Source: Saturnia japonica | Lineage: Eukaryota; Arthropoda; Insecta; Lepidoptera; Saturniidae | Length of the DNA: 64,000 nt | Direction: 5' to 3' | Assembly (NCBI GenBank): GCA_033032175.1 | Contig: CM065312.1 | Span: 62,001-126,000, forward strand | Shown here: piece by piece, positions 56,101-64,000 of the stretch | Layout: the number at the start of each line of letters is the position of its first letter | Numbering within the stretch: the first letter of the stretch is position 1 | Made by a program: the position numbers and the translations under genes | Notes under the pieces: model-generated | What the model was told of the DNA's origin: nothing | What the model saw: only the letters and a program-made list of their open reading frames with translations | Databases searched by the model: none

Positions 56101-58966
56101 TGGGTTAATAGGCAATGATCTTTTAATACAGTTAGAAGCTGTTATAGACTTAAAACACTCAAATCTCGTAACGAAAACTACTACGATTCCGATAGTTAAC
56201 GAAAGTAATCATCTAATCATACTAGACCCGCGAACAGAACAACGTGTAAAGTTACCGACAGATCAATTTTCAGGAGAAGCTATTTTAAATTTTACAAAAT
56301 TTTGCGATGGAGTTAGAATGCCATCAGCAATTGTACAATGTCACAATGGTTATGCCACTACGGTTATACAAAACACATTAGACAAACCAATGGCTTTAAC
56401 AATTACGAAACCTTTTAAGGTTACTGAAAATGTAGGTAGTACTGAAAGGGTTAACTGTCACGACGTAGACATGATAGATGTGGAAGTCGACATAATATTT
56501 GACGAAAAGGAAAGGAAATTACAGGAACACTTGAAGGAAGTAACTGAAAACATTGCCGCTATAGCGAGACGTCGAACTACGGACGACTCTAAAACAATAA
56601 CAATCTCTGATTCTGAGAGAACCGCTACAGCTAGCCCCATATCCATACCAGATACAGTCATAGTTGAAGAACCCCGTGAATATTTGGTCAGATCCGAAAC
56701 TGATTCTACTCATACAGTACATTCCGCACGCGACATGGAATTTAATGATATCCCAATCTTACATGAAGCAATTGATGCAAAACCCAATCAAATATTAGTT
56801 TTCAACTGGTATCGTAACGAATTTCAGGTTAAAGATCTATCCCGTAATAATCAGAAAGTACTAGAAGTCTTTCTTCCGATTGGAAATTTAGACATTATAA
56901 AAGAGTTCCTTAAGAAATATATTAAACCCAAAATTAAATATTTTATCTATTTTGAAAACCCCGAACACAGGAGAGAATTTAGCATTGTTATATTGGAATT
57001 ATTCAAAAAAGGTTATGTTAATTTTTATGAATGTACGGAACGCGTGATTTATGTAGAGGATGAGGAAGAACAAAAGATAATTATTACAAAATTACACGAA
57101 GGGAAACTTGTCGAGGAATTACGGAAACCATATTAACAATAACATCATTCAACTTAATAAAGAAATTGCGGTAACATCTAAAAATATAAGCAACAAACTA
57201 AGAAAAGAACATTTTGAAATTCAGATTATAAGTACATATAATTTACTAATTCACAACTTTCAGGCGATTCATATTAAGTTGAATGAGATTGAAACTAACT
57301 TTGCTTTAAGTAGATTAGGAATTTTACATCAGTCTATCATAGAGTCTAATAAGTTGTTACGTGTTCTGCAGGAAATAAATAAGTTTGAGAAATTAGTATA
57401 TACACCTACTTCAGAGAATTTAATTAAGATAGAACAAAACATAACTTTAAAAGCCTATTTTAAAGCAAATCGAATCACTTACCTTTTAGAAATACCTCTA
57501 ATTGGGAAGGATACTTATAGCTATTATAAATTAATTCCATTACCTGTGCTATCCCGTAATTCCACAGTCATAATTCTACCCAAATACCCCTACTTGCTAG
57601 CAAAAGGGTTGAAGATCAAACTGCTCACTCACGCCTGTAAAGAAATCGACGAGTTCAGCTTTCTATGCCTCAACGAGGAAATGATCCAGTACACCTATGA
57701 CGCTTGCGTTGTTGAGTTGATGACGTACGCCGACAATGTGACGTCATGCAGCCAGATTCCAGTTAACATCGAGCCAGTTAAGGTCCAGTTGCTGTACCCC
57801 AATCAATGGATTCTCTACAGTAAAAATGAAGAAGTACTTACCAGAACTTGTATCGACGAAATATTTCGTCTTAAGGTTAAGGGTACTTACATACTCACCC
57901 TGGATGACCCTTGTGAAGTACAAATTCATAACATAACGCTGAAAATACATCTGAAAGACAATGAAAATATAACATACAACAAACTCCCAATTGTAAACTT
58001 GCCAAATATACACTTACCTGCTGAAAGGGAATCCTCCAGTCCATTGAACCTGGAAGGTGTCGATCTCATGGATTTAAAGTACCTATCATTCGCCCTCAAG
58101 AAAAGTTTCAGTGCTAGTGAAAATAGTGAAATCCAAAAGGCAATTATTGAAGTGAAAAGTGTTAGCGTTTGGACTCTTATATTATATGTACTCATTTTTG
58201 TAACAATCTGTAAACTAGTTCATAAGTACCGTGTTAAATTGTTTAAACTATGTATTCGAAGTTCTCATATTCAGGATAACTTCGAACTTAAGGAGGGAGG
58301 AGTTATAGAATCACCCTCTATGAATATCGCTACTCAGCAGTCTGTATTCTAGAGAAGCCAGACGCAACGTTGCAGTAAACTGATCCTGTAAGGCGCGTCT
58401 GGTGTTTGCTTCGTAGTTTTAAGAGTATCTTTAAGTTAGTCTTAAGACATGTATGGTCGCGAATAAACGCTTCTTAAAAAATTAAAATCTTTTTTTTTAA
58501 GTCCTCCGCTCGCGCACGACTTGACTAGGTATGGAATAAAGAAAACTTTATTATTTTTATTATTATTAACTCAGGTTTTTGACCGTGTATTATGTAATAT
58601 TGATGGCGTTTTGCGTGATATAGTTTTCATTTTGTGCTTAATTGAAATGGATTATAAATATAAGCTGAAAGCATTCATTCTGAGGTCCCAGAAAATCTTC
58701 CTAGAAAGTTCTAACAAAGGAGCCACCATCTTGTTAGGATACTGAATCGTCATAACACATGACACTATAATTCACTCGATAATGGCAGTAATAGTCTTCA
58801 TTATAGAGGACCAGTTGCCAAGTTAGGAAGAAGAAGAAGAAGAGGCGAAGAGGCGCGGGGCTGGGCCGGGCCGCGGCGCGACACGTTAGCTCACCTGTAG
58901 CAGGACGCCGATCACACCAAACACTATGATAACGAAGGCATTGTTGGGCGCCTCCCGCTCCACCTC
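49922..58966 (-). CDS. Tetraspanin-like protein, gene A, last two exons (5'-incomplete)
   Basis: Exons 58966-58895 and 50155-49922 join in phase 0 to give a fourth membrane segment and a cytosolic tail of about 65 residues. The first exon aligns with the start of gene B exon 4 (both begin E.E...P.N and both reach LQ at residue 24), so A and B look like tandem duplicates. In A an intron of 8.7 kb interrupts TM4; in B the same place is uninterrupted. The tail is acidic in the middle ('SDEDSDVGDADPPRPPGW') and ends 'MYTILDKIF'. Earlier exons were not found up to 64000. The intron holds an RTE-like LINE and an errantivirus. Confidence 0.68.
50156..51689 (-). other. Gene A last intron, first stretch
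   Basis: Contains an AT-rich self-complementary block near 51010-51110 (taataaagac... and its inverse) and the dispersed repeat at 51300-51475. No coding. Confidence 0.5.
51300..51475 (+). repeat. Dispersed repeat (see 38780 and 7200)
   Basis: Carries 'cggaatcctaattatttttc' and 'gtgaaagtcccgtcaaaatt', matching the copy at 38780-38965. Confidence 0.6.
51690..53750 (+). mobile_element. RTE-like LINE, 5'-truncated, plus strand
   Basis: The reverse transcriptase and C-terminal part of an RTE/BovB-type element are present without the endonuclease. The open pieces are 51700-51924, a middle stretch, 52324-52785, 52830-53162 and 53347-53670. The element ends with a short AT-rich 3' end near 53700, just before the errantivirus. 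It lies antisense in the gene A intron. Confidence 0.8.
51700..53670 (+). pseudogene. RTE-like reverse transcriptase, frameshifted
   Basis: RT motifs in order: 'KCPGPDNISNEV', 'YRPISLLPCIYKLFTSILLS', 'QAGFR', 'VAFIDYSKAFDSIKHSSIW', 'GVRQGDPLSPKLF' and the intact catalytic 'LRFADDIVIFAES'. The C-terminal block typical of this group follows ('LKWKWAGHISRYKEKRWTLE', 'GRPRKQWADDI', 'AGSNWM'). At least three frameshifts and a few stops break the frame. The substitutions in the motifs are few, so the copy is of moderate age. Confidence 0.85.
53757..53982 (+). repeat. Errantivirus 5' LTR
   Basis: 226 bp beginning 'agttatagaa' and ending 'cttgact', with 'gaataaac' (a possible poly(A) signal) near 53918. 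Identical to the 3' LTR except for one G/A difference (gtaagctg here, gtaaactg there). Confidence 0.95.
54548..57136 (+). CDS. gag: Errantivirus gag-protease frame (862 codons)
   Basis: The ATG at 54548 lies about 560 bp after the primer-binding site. Residues 1 to about 200 are gag-like (PQFNGDKRHLNLFLRKC). Residues about 240-330 are a Gln/Phe/Gly/Pro-rich part with repeated FGYKPQ. The retropepsin-like domain has DTGS at about 451-454. The last third is unlike a contiguous pol: the RT and RNase H motifs are absent, and the end resembles the connector just before the integrase zinc finger, cut off at residue 862. Two deletions, one removing RT/RNase H and one removing integrase, are inferred. 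The frame has no stop, unlike most old copies. Confidence 0.85.
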   Translation: MATIRIIPNEMMKLIPQFNGDKRHLNLFLRKCEFVINKYKGCQEQNLYVMHALTSRLVDDAAALLSEREDIETWAELKNLLTQHFGDPRSEECIAIELENVKIKHGENYTDFCNRIQSIRAVLISKVNQLTNTEIKNAKIIIYNNMSLNVFLYNLPEHLIRTVRLKSPETLEKALEFVLEEVNFYEQYNTKNKLCRQQTGTSLQAKFNTPHLQSNLSGIPREIQGSIQSSGFRPILQPSNPPQFKFGVPGSQVKLPQTFGSQPQFGYKPQFGYKPQLSPQQFGMQQKFMQPTQFGSMPIQQFGYRPQINQGQLGYRPPQPTNALENTDVTMRTAPPLKHQGQGPPQGFRLNELELGEVGHYYCYDNNNYYDQEYWPQENSDYYEEFENDNQTKTTDDESKKVKDESVSEEIQNFRIRDYTNKPEIVNLNCDVKLKLPYIHIPEIDAKFMIDTGSMRSFMSPRKAHNFYRSYASTQPFTIISTHASSNHNEVVYIPLMPSFKNDSYHKFYVYDVDDKYDGLIGNDLLIQLEAVIDLKHSNLVTKTTTIPIVNESNHLIILDPRTEQRVKLPTDQFSGEAILNFTKFCDGVRMPSAIVQCHNGYATTVIQNTLDKPMALTITKPFKVTENVGSTERVNCHDVDMIDVEVDIIFDEKERKLQEHLKEVTENIAAIARRRTTDDSKTITISDSERTATASPISIPDTVIVEEPREYLVRSETDSTHTVHSARDMEFNDIPILHEAIDAKPNQILVFNWYRNEFQVKDLSRNNQKVLEVFLPIGNLDIIKEFLKKYIKPKIKYFIYFENPEHRREFSIVILELFKKGYVNFYECTERVIYVEDEEEQKIIITKLHEGKLVEELRKPY
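57108..58352 (+). CDS. env: Errantivirus env, N-terminally truncated
   Basis: A 414-codon frame overlaps the end of the gag frame. It resembles the membrane-proximal ectodomain of Baculo_F-type envelope proteins: a long helical first part, several cysteines, one membrane segment near residues 348-370 ('VWTLILYVLIFVTICKLV') and a cytosolic tail. The signal peptide, cleavage site and fusion-peptide region are missing, and the frame has only a TTG near its start, so it cannot be the native N terminus. The last 17 codons and the stop lie within the 3' LTR. It should not be expected to work as a fusion protein. Confidence 0.82.
   Translation: MSRNYGNHINNNIIQLNKEIAVTSKNISNKLRKEHFEIQIISTYNLLIHNFQAIHIKLNEIETNFALSRLGILHQSIIESNKLLRVLQEINKFEKLVYTPTSENLIKIEQNITLKAYFKANRITYLLEIPLIGKDTYSYYKLIPLPVLSRNSTVIILPKYPYLLAKGLKIKLLTHACKEIDEFSFLCLNEEMIQYTYDACVVELMTYADNVTSCSQIPVNIEPVKVQLLYPNQWILYSKNEEVLTRTCIDEIFRLKVKGTYILTLDDPCEVQIHNITLKIHLKDNENITYNKLPIVNLPNIHLPAERESSSPLNLEGVDLMDLKYLSFALKKSFSASENSEIQKAIIEVKSVSVWTLILYVLIFVTICKLVHKYRVKLFKLCIRSSHIQDNFELKEGGVIESPSMNIATQQSVF
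58301..58526 (+). repeat. Errantivirus 3' LTR
   Basis: 226 bp following the polypurine tract, ending directly at the target duplication 'aggt'. It contains the end of the env frame. Confidence 0.95.
58531..58894 (-). other. Gene A intron, part next to the TM4 exon
   Basis: AT-rich, then a gaagaagaag run and a GC-rich segment (58845-58890) just after the exon donor. No other feature. Confidence 0.5.
58895..58966 (-). CDS. Tetraspanin-like gene A, TM4 exon
   Basis: 24 codons, 'EVEREAPNNAFVIIVFGVIG' and VLLQ. Acceptor 'ttcgcag', donor gtgagc, phase 0 on both sides. Confidence 0.72.
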
Positions 58967-59139
58967 CTGCGAACAAATATCAACATCAGTAAGAGTGCTT
59001 GCTCAGCTTGCACTGCATCAGTTTGTCCTAGTCGAAACTATGATATTACAATACGTAAAGAGTGCGCTTAACAAGACACGGACATCCATAGCAAACAGAC
59101 CTTTATTAGAATTACGTTACAAATATCTGGTTGTACACC

Positions 59140-60165
59140 TTGGTACGCCGAGGGCTTTCCCTAAAGCCTTTATCAACATCACGTTACTGGTGACGCAATA
59201 TAGGGTGAGTATTGACGTCGAGATGCGGAAACTTAACCCGTGTAAACTTGACACCTAAAAAGTGTTCTGGCTCGATACAAATGATAAATCATGCTCAGAG
59301 AGGCAAGTCTCTTCGCAGCTGAAGCGATTCTAAGCACTTAGTTACGTATCATTCACAATCCAGAGAATCGAGAAGTTATGGGGCGAAACCATCCCAGAGA
59401 TGAGAACTATATTCCATGCACGACCTAACCTGAACTTTATAAAGCGGGTACAGCTAGCGGGACGTAAAAAAGGCGTCGCACTCTGTCCAGGATGCCCAAT
59501 ATTTCAATGTGATCCCTTAGATTGGGGTCACAACGAAGATACGTGCTTAGGACATTGAGACTATCACGTTTTGCGAGTGAAACATTCTGAAAGGTAAGGT
59601 AAGGGGAAAACAGACGGAGATTTTTTGCAAGAGATCACGCAAACCTGAGTTTTTTGGTATTAAATTCTACCAAGTTACTTGTACCCCGTGTATATACCAG
59701 ATCCAAGAACTGATTGAGGTCAGTAACAAGATTTGCCCGCACCCTCTCTGTTTCAGCCCCTACTACAAGTATGCTAACTGCATAATGCTAAGAACCTTGC
59801 TGCCATTTGTATAGCAACCATTGCAATCAGAGGCGTACATACCATTGATATACATAAGAAACAGAGTGAGTTAAAGTACAGAACCACGTGGAATCCCTGC
59901 ATCAACTGACATGAGCTTCGAACTGTCAGAACTATGTCCATCTACAAGAACTAGAACTCTGCGCTCTGCAAAGCTAGATATTCACGTACACAAGTTGTCG
60001 AGGAGACCGTGTGCCCCAAATTTGGACAGAAGACCACGGTGCCAGAACCTATCATCATTAATCAAGAAGTGATCTTCTAGGTAGCGGATAAGCTGTGTAT
60101 ATAAAATCTGTTCCATGACTTTACACGACACAGATTACGACAATTGGGCGATAGTTGTTAGGATC
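59140..60165 (-). pseudogene. Decayed Jockey-like LINE reverse transcriptase
   Basis: Read on the minus strand, several frames carry 'VMEQILYTQLIRYLEDHFLI', a degraded 'GIPRGSVL' (family GVPQGSVL), 'SSHLWDGFAP' and 'LESLQLRRDL', the order seen in insect Jockey-like RTs. Stops are frequent and the catalytic box was not found. It adjoins the truncated gypsy element at 60184 and lies upstream of the gene A TM4 exon, so it is probably intronic to that gene. Confidence 0.7.
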
Positions 60166-60183
60166 TGAAACAAGAACGAGGTT

Positions 60184-61686
60184 AACTATAGCACGACGGA
60201 GCGTGAACTGTTAGCCGTTATTTACGCTTTAGAGCAGTTTAGGACATACGTTGAAGGACAACGATGCAAGCTGGTGACGGACCATGCTTCACTTCTTTGG
60301 TTTAACAACTTGAAAAACCCTTCAGGCAGGTTGGCTCGTTGGAGTATGAGACTTAGCCAGTTTAATTTCACTGTTGAGCATCGTAAGGGATGTGAGAATA
60401 TTATTCCTGATGCACTTTCGCGAATACGCGTGGACGTGGTACATCCGGTAGGACCGTTCTTAAGCGATACATGGTATGAAACATTAAAGAAGCGGTGCCA
60501 GAACAAGCCTGAAAAGTATCCAATAAGTGTGCGCGATGACCTACTCTATCGGCACGTGAGGAATAAGTATGATCTGACTTCGGCCTATAGTTGGAAAATG
60601 GTGGTTCCCGAGGATAAACGAGCTGAAATTCTCGCTCGGTATCATGATGAGCCAGAGAGTGCACACCTTAGCGTTATGAAAACGCACAAACGAATAGCCT
60701 TATATTACTATTGGCCGGATATGTACGCTGATGTGAAGAAGTATATAGAAAAGTGTGAGGTGTGTAAGCAGTATAAGCCTGTGAATGTGTCTCGACCAGG
60801 CCTAATGGGCCGTCCAAAGGAAGTAGATAAGCCCTTTGATAGTTTATCCTGTGATCTACTACGACCATTTCCTAGCTCGAAGAAGCGGAACAGTTATTTG
60901 CTGGTTTGCTCCGACTATTTCAGCAAGTATGTGATGTTGCATCCCATGCGGACTGCAACAGCGGCTAATATAGTACATTACTTGGAGAATAGTATCTTCT
61001 TAGTGCACGGAGTGTGTAAGACGATGTACGTCGATAATGGTCCCCAGTTCATCTCGAAGGAGTTTAGGGATTTAATGAATAAATATAAGGTTCCCTACAT
61101 CAGGTACAACCCTCGATATCACCCGCAAGTAAATCAGGCTGAACGGGCGATTCGTAATATAGTTTGTGCCATAGCCTGTTATGTAAAATCAGAGCACAGA
61201 GCGTGGGACGAAAAGATTAGTAAAATACAGTGCGCTTTGAATACGGCCGTGCACGAAACAACAAAGTTCACACCCTATTTTTTGGTCCACGGGCGTGATC
61301 ATATTTTGGATGGGTCGTTGCACAAGGGAACGGACTCTCTCATTGGTAGGCAAGACATCCAAGTTTCAGACCCGCAGTCTTTAGCTGAAAATTTTGTTGA
61401 GTTACAGGCGATATTTAGTAAAGTAAAAGGTTTTTTGAGGAAAGCACATGAAAGAAATGCGCTCAACTATAATTTGCGTAAAAGAGATGTACAACTACAG
61501 GTTGGTCAGATAGTCTACAAAAGAACGTTTTATCTTTCCAACGCTAGCAAAAACTTCACTGCCAAGTTGGCTCCGAAATTCATGAAGTGCGTTGTTGCAG
61601 CTAAGCTGTCTCCTCTTGTATATACGCTTAAGGATATGGATGGAAAGTCGTTGGGAAATTATCATAATAAGGATATTTTGAAGTAA
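60184..61686 (+). pseudogene. Gypsy pol fragment: RNase H C-terminus and integrase
   Basis: Translation is open from about 60188 ('NYSTTERELLAVIYALEQF') through the RNase H end ('VTDHASLLWF', 'IIPDALSRI'). The integrase zinc-binding region follows (H...H, then CEVC). The catalytic core keeps an Asp in 'SCDLLRPFP', an Asp in 'YVDNGPQF' and a Glu in 'NQAER', so the DDE triad is intact. The C-terminal chromo-less region ends 'NYHNKDILK'. No frameshift in 500 codons indicates a fairly recent copy, dead because RT is missing. Confidence 0.88.
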
Positions 61687-62379
61687 GACTATGAGGATAG
61701 GGACGGGCGACAAGCCTTGTTTCGTCTACAGTAATATTAATTGTGCTTTTGAAAAGAGGCAAGCTTCAGTTTTGTGTGGGTATGAGTGTTAGGTGAGGAA
61801 TGAAGCTTTCAAAATTATAATACCGCGGTTAATCCCTAGGCAAGTGTGAATGTGGAAGAATGTTAAGGTAGCTGCGCCAGTACTGAAAGCACACACGTTT
61901 TTATCTGCTGTTTGAAAACTGTTCCTTCCGTTTTGTTGTATATTGGTCTACCGGAACAACGATAGTAATTTATTAATCCTACACTTCTTTGCTTTGCCCT
62001 AATAGGAAGTTTTTTTGTATCGGTGATAATTATTATTTTGTCTTAAGACTAAGCTAGATGTTAGAACACGTGTTCATAGTATGAGGTCCTCAATCATATC
62101 TTTCAGTTAATAGTGAAGGCTGTTTATATTAGTTTTTATGTCTCCACCAGTGGTGAAGGCTATATTTTTTATGATCAGTTCTAATCTTAGCATCTTTGAA
62201 GGGAATTGTTTGGTAGGTAATTATTTATAAAATAGTCGATTACGGATTGTTAGTTTTGTCGGTTTCTTTGTTAGATTTTATTATTTTGGTTAGCATTTAA
62301 AGGTTTCCCTTTCAAGTTATGAAGAATGGGGAAAAATATAAATAGGGTTTTAAATTTTTGGTTTAGGGAGGGGGTATTC

Positions 62380-62754
62380 TGTAGCAAAAAAATATAAGAG
62401 CGGCTCAAAGGCAGGGAGCGGGGTATCAAAAAGAAAAAGAAAAATGCGGCTGTCAAAAAAAATTATAATAATAAAAAAGGAGGTGGACCTACAAAAAAGG
62501 TCGAACGGAGGGTGACGGGAAAAGAAAAAGAAAGCGAGGGGCTGGATCACAGACTTTTGAATAGACAAGTAGTGCTGGATCATGGGCACTGGGCACAAAA
62601 AGAGGAGCTGTCTTTTCGAGGATTATATATGTTTCCATCCCTGCCGGACATAAAACCAGGAAATCGAGATAAGTGGATATTTGTATAATAAACCTTGTGA
62701 CCCCAAGTATGTTTTTCTTAAATACGATCCACCTGGGGTACAGCCGGCTCTACA
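62380..62754 (+). repeat. Presumed gypsy 3' LTR
   Basis: 375 bp bounded by 'tgtag' and 'ctaca', the inverted ends expected of an LTR, directly after a purine tract. 'ataataaacc' near 62683 could be its poly(A) signal. No second copy is in the window, so the borders are inferred. Confidence 0.6.
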
Positions 62755-63257
62755 GCATGGATTTTAACAAAGGCGCCCTGAGATTTATTGAGGTCATGAA
62801 CTCTCGCCGGTGAGCTAGGCGGTGTTGTAGCCTGCTACAAGCTATGTGCTCAAATTCAAAGTACCGAGCTACAGGTTTCCGAAGCGTCATCATAACTCAC
62901 AAGGCTGCAATGACCACTCCAGTTGGTTCAGTTTTTGATGTTCTAGTCGTGTCGCCTTTGTCCTATTATCCCATTTTTCAACTAACGCGACGGGTGTTCA
63001 CTGTAACTGCTATCCGCTCTGATGAAATCAACATGTACCACTAACTACTTTATGTATAAATTCAAATTATATCTTAGGCCTCCACAATATATGCGTAGCT
63101 TAATTTGGGACCTTAGTTAAGCTAAACATGTTAATGTGATTGTTTTTGGTAATTAAAATATTTTCTATCTATATTTTGTATTTAGTTAACTTCGGGGAGC
63201 GACATAGTCTTTATTTTAAACTAAGTTAAAATTTATTTGGTTATGATTTTATTAACT
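62755..63257. other. Unassigned stretch
   Basis: No coding frame or repeat recognised; searched for earlier exons of gene A without success. Confidence 0.45.
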
Positions 63258-63816
63258 GTTGAAAATGTACATTAGCTCGTATCGTGAGATGGCGAGATCG
63301 CGGGAAGGCCTGTGATAGGCGGGCTAATGCCAGGTGCAATAGTTATGCGCAGGCGCTGCGCCGCCCCGCTCCCCTAGCTCTGCTGGCATGTAGGCCAGTC
63401 TGTTTCGTACTTTAGCCGTGAACTCGCGTTTGTTTGTTTTGTACGCGCTACGTCATTCTGGACGTTCGGCTAGCGCTGAGATATATGTGATTTACGCTGG
63501 TTGATGTTTTTGCATTGTATAATTTTGAGTTGGTGTTCCAGGAGGGTTTTGATGAACAGATTGCTTGCGTGATAGTGTCCTGCGGGATTTGAGGCTACAC
63601 TCACACTTACACACAGTTCACTCTACACACATACTTCACAATCTGCAGTCCAGGTCGACGGGGCAAGGTCAAGGTCACCGCCCGCTCCAGACGAGGTCAG
63701 TCTCTTTTGTTTGTTATTAGAATAATTATTGTGTATCGCAACAAAAGCTTCGAGAGGGATTGATTCGCGATTGATTGAATTAAGGGCCCAGCACATATTT
63801 CGCGAACCTTCTCAAA
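63258..63816 (-). repeat. Inverted, uninterrupted copy of the 38990-42552 repeat
   Basis: The reverse complement follows the left part of the other copy, crosses the place where the 3029-bp hAT element sits (near 63548-63560, 'gttttgatgaacagattgc'), and continues through its right part. This is an empty-site version of the target. Confidence 0.9.
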
Positions 63817-64000
63817 CACTAACCGTTCAGTTTGATGGTCGATTCTAGACTGTTCTTAAAAACTAAACTTACTTCTACTTAAGCTAAATATGCTGACCTA
63901 ACGTCTGACCCTTTCGTGGGAACGACGCGACGGTGGGTCAGCTGAATCGTATCAGCTATCGGATAAGAGTATATAGGTATGTAACTATTTTGACTGTAGT
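63817..64000. other. Right edge of the window
   Basis: Nothing recognised. Confidence 0.4.

Larger units (their letters stand above)
53757..58526 (+). mobile_element. Errantivirus-type Ty3/gypsy element (4770 bp), pol deleted
   Basis: Two 226-bp LTRs (53757-53982, 58301-58526) differ at one base. A 4-bp target duplication 'aggt' (53753-53756, 58527-58530) flanks the element. A primer-binding site 'tggcgcagccggtagg' overlaps the last LTR base, and a polypurine tract 'aaggagggagg' precedes the 3' LTR. Between them are a long gag-protease frame and an env frame but no reverse transcriptase, RNase H or integrase core. It is oriented antisense to gene A in its last intron. Host: insect germline; errantiviruses are the gypsy-like group with env genes of baculovirus F type. 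Confidence 0.94.
60184..62754 (+). mobile_element. 5'-truncated Ty3/gypsy element with its 3' LTR
   Basis: The element begins abruptly inside RNase H and continues through integrase to a stop at 61686. An untranslated stretch and a purine-rich tract ('gggaggggg', near 62367-62375) follow, then a presumed 3' LTR at 62380-62754. It belongs to a different gypsy lineage from the errantivirus. The 5' LTR, gag, protease and RT are missing. Confidence 0.8.

Noticed and set aside
59140..60165. Plus-strand 110-codon frame at 58926-59258 as an exon
   Set aside because: It overlaps the gene A TM4 exon in antisense and continues into antisense LINE sequence; no family match.
1..64000. CRISPR arrays, bacterial operons, rRNA genes, functional tRNA genes
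   Set aside because: The tandem repeats lack CRISPR repeat-spacer form, the genes are intron-split, and the only tRNA-like boxes belong to SINEs.

Overview
The window looks like a lepidopteran (moth or butterfly) nuclear genome. The evidence is intron-split genes with GT-AG introns and AATAAA signals, a dense load of insect transposable elements (Jockey-like and RTE-like LINEs, Ty3/gypsy, errantivirus with a Baculo_F-type env, hAT, Tc1/mariner-like, tRNA-derived SINEs), and the recurring short motif resembling 'gtgcccgcggctccgcacgc', which I know from Lepidoptera. There are no bacterial-style operons and no CRISPR array, and I recognise no rRNA or tRNA gene. The species cannot be named from the sequence.

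Layout. (1) 1-4508: repeats only, including a decayed Jockey-like LINE on the minus strand whose 3' end is a tandem array of poly(A)-bearing tail copies. (2) 4509-18481, plus strand: the last 14 exons (747 codons) of a kainate-type ionotropic glutamate receptor; its signal peptide and first part of the amino-terminal domain lie left of the window or were not found. Ligand-contact residues are kept, but the pore has Leu at the Q/R site and Thr at the Lurcher position of the M3 motif. A hAT transposon with an 8-bp target duplication sits in intron 8, and minisatellites sit in introns 5 and 9. (3) 19423-29464, plus strand: a complete 8-exon MFSD6-type major-facilitator gene (678 aa) starting in a CpG-rich block; its 5.2-kb first intron holds a 602-bp deletion derivative of the hAT element. 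(4) 29465-35827: 3' UTR, then LINE and SINE debris. (5) 35828-46996, minus strand: a complete 5-exon, four-pass tetraspanin-like gene (239 aa). A second, 3029-bp hAT-type element (39252-42280) sits in its intron 3/intron 2 region, between exon 3 (38028-38228) and exon 2 (46324-46533). (6) 49922-58966, minus strand: the last two exons of a second tetraspanin-like gene, apparently a tandem paralog; its upstream exons must lie beyond 64000 or unrecognised. Its 8.7-kb last intron holds an RTE-like LINE and a nearly new but pol-less errantivirus (53757-58526, LTRs differing at one base of 226). (7) 58967-64000: a decayed antisense Jockey-like fragment, a 5'-truncated gypsy RNase H/integrase with its 3' LTR, and an inverted, uninterrupted copy of the repeat that carries the second hAT insertion.

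Functionally the host genes are membrane proteins (a glutamate-gated channel, an MFS transporter relative, two four-pass proteins). I see no evidence that they form one pathway; the gene order may be incidental. Exon coordinates were derived by hand from splice consensus, reading phase and family similarity; no alignment or transcript data were available.
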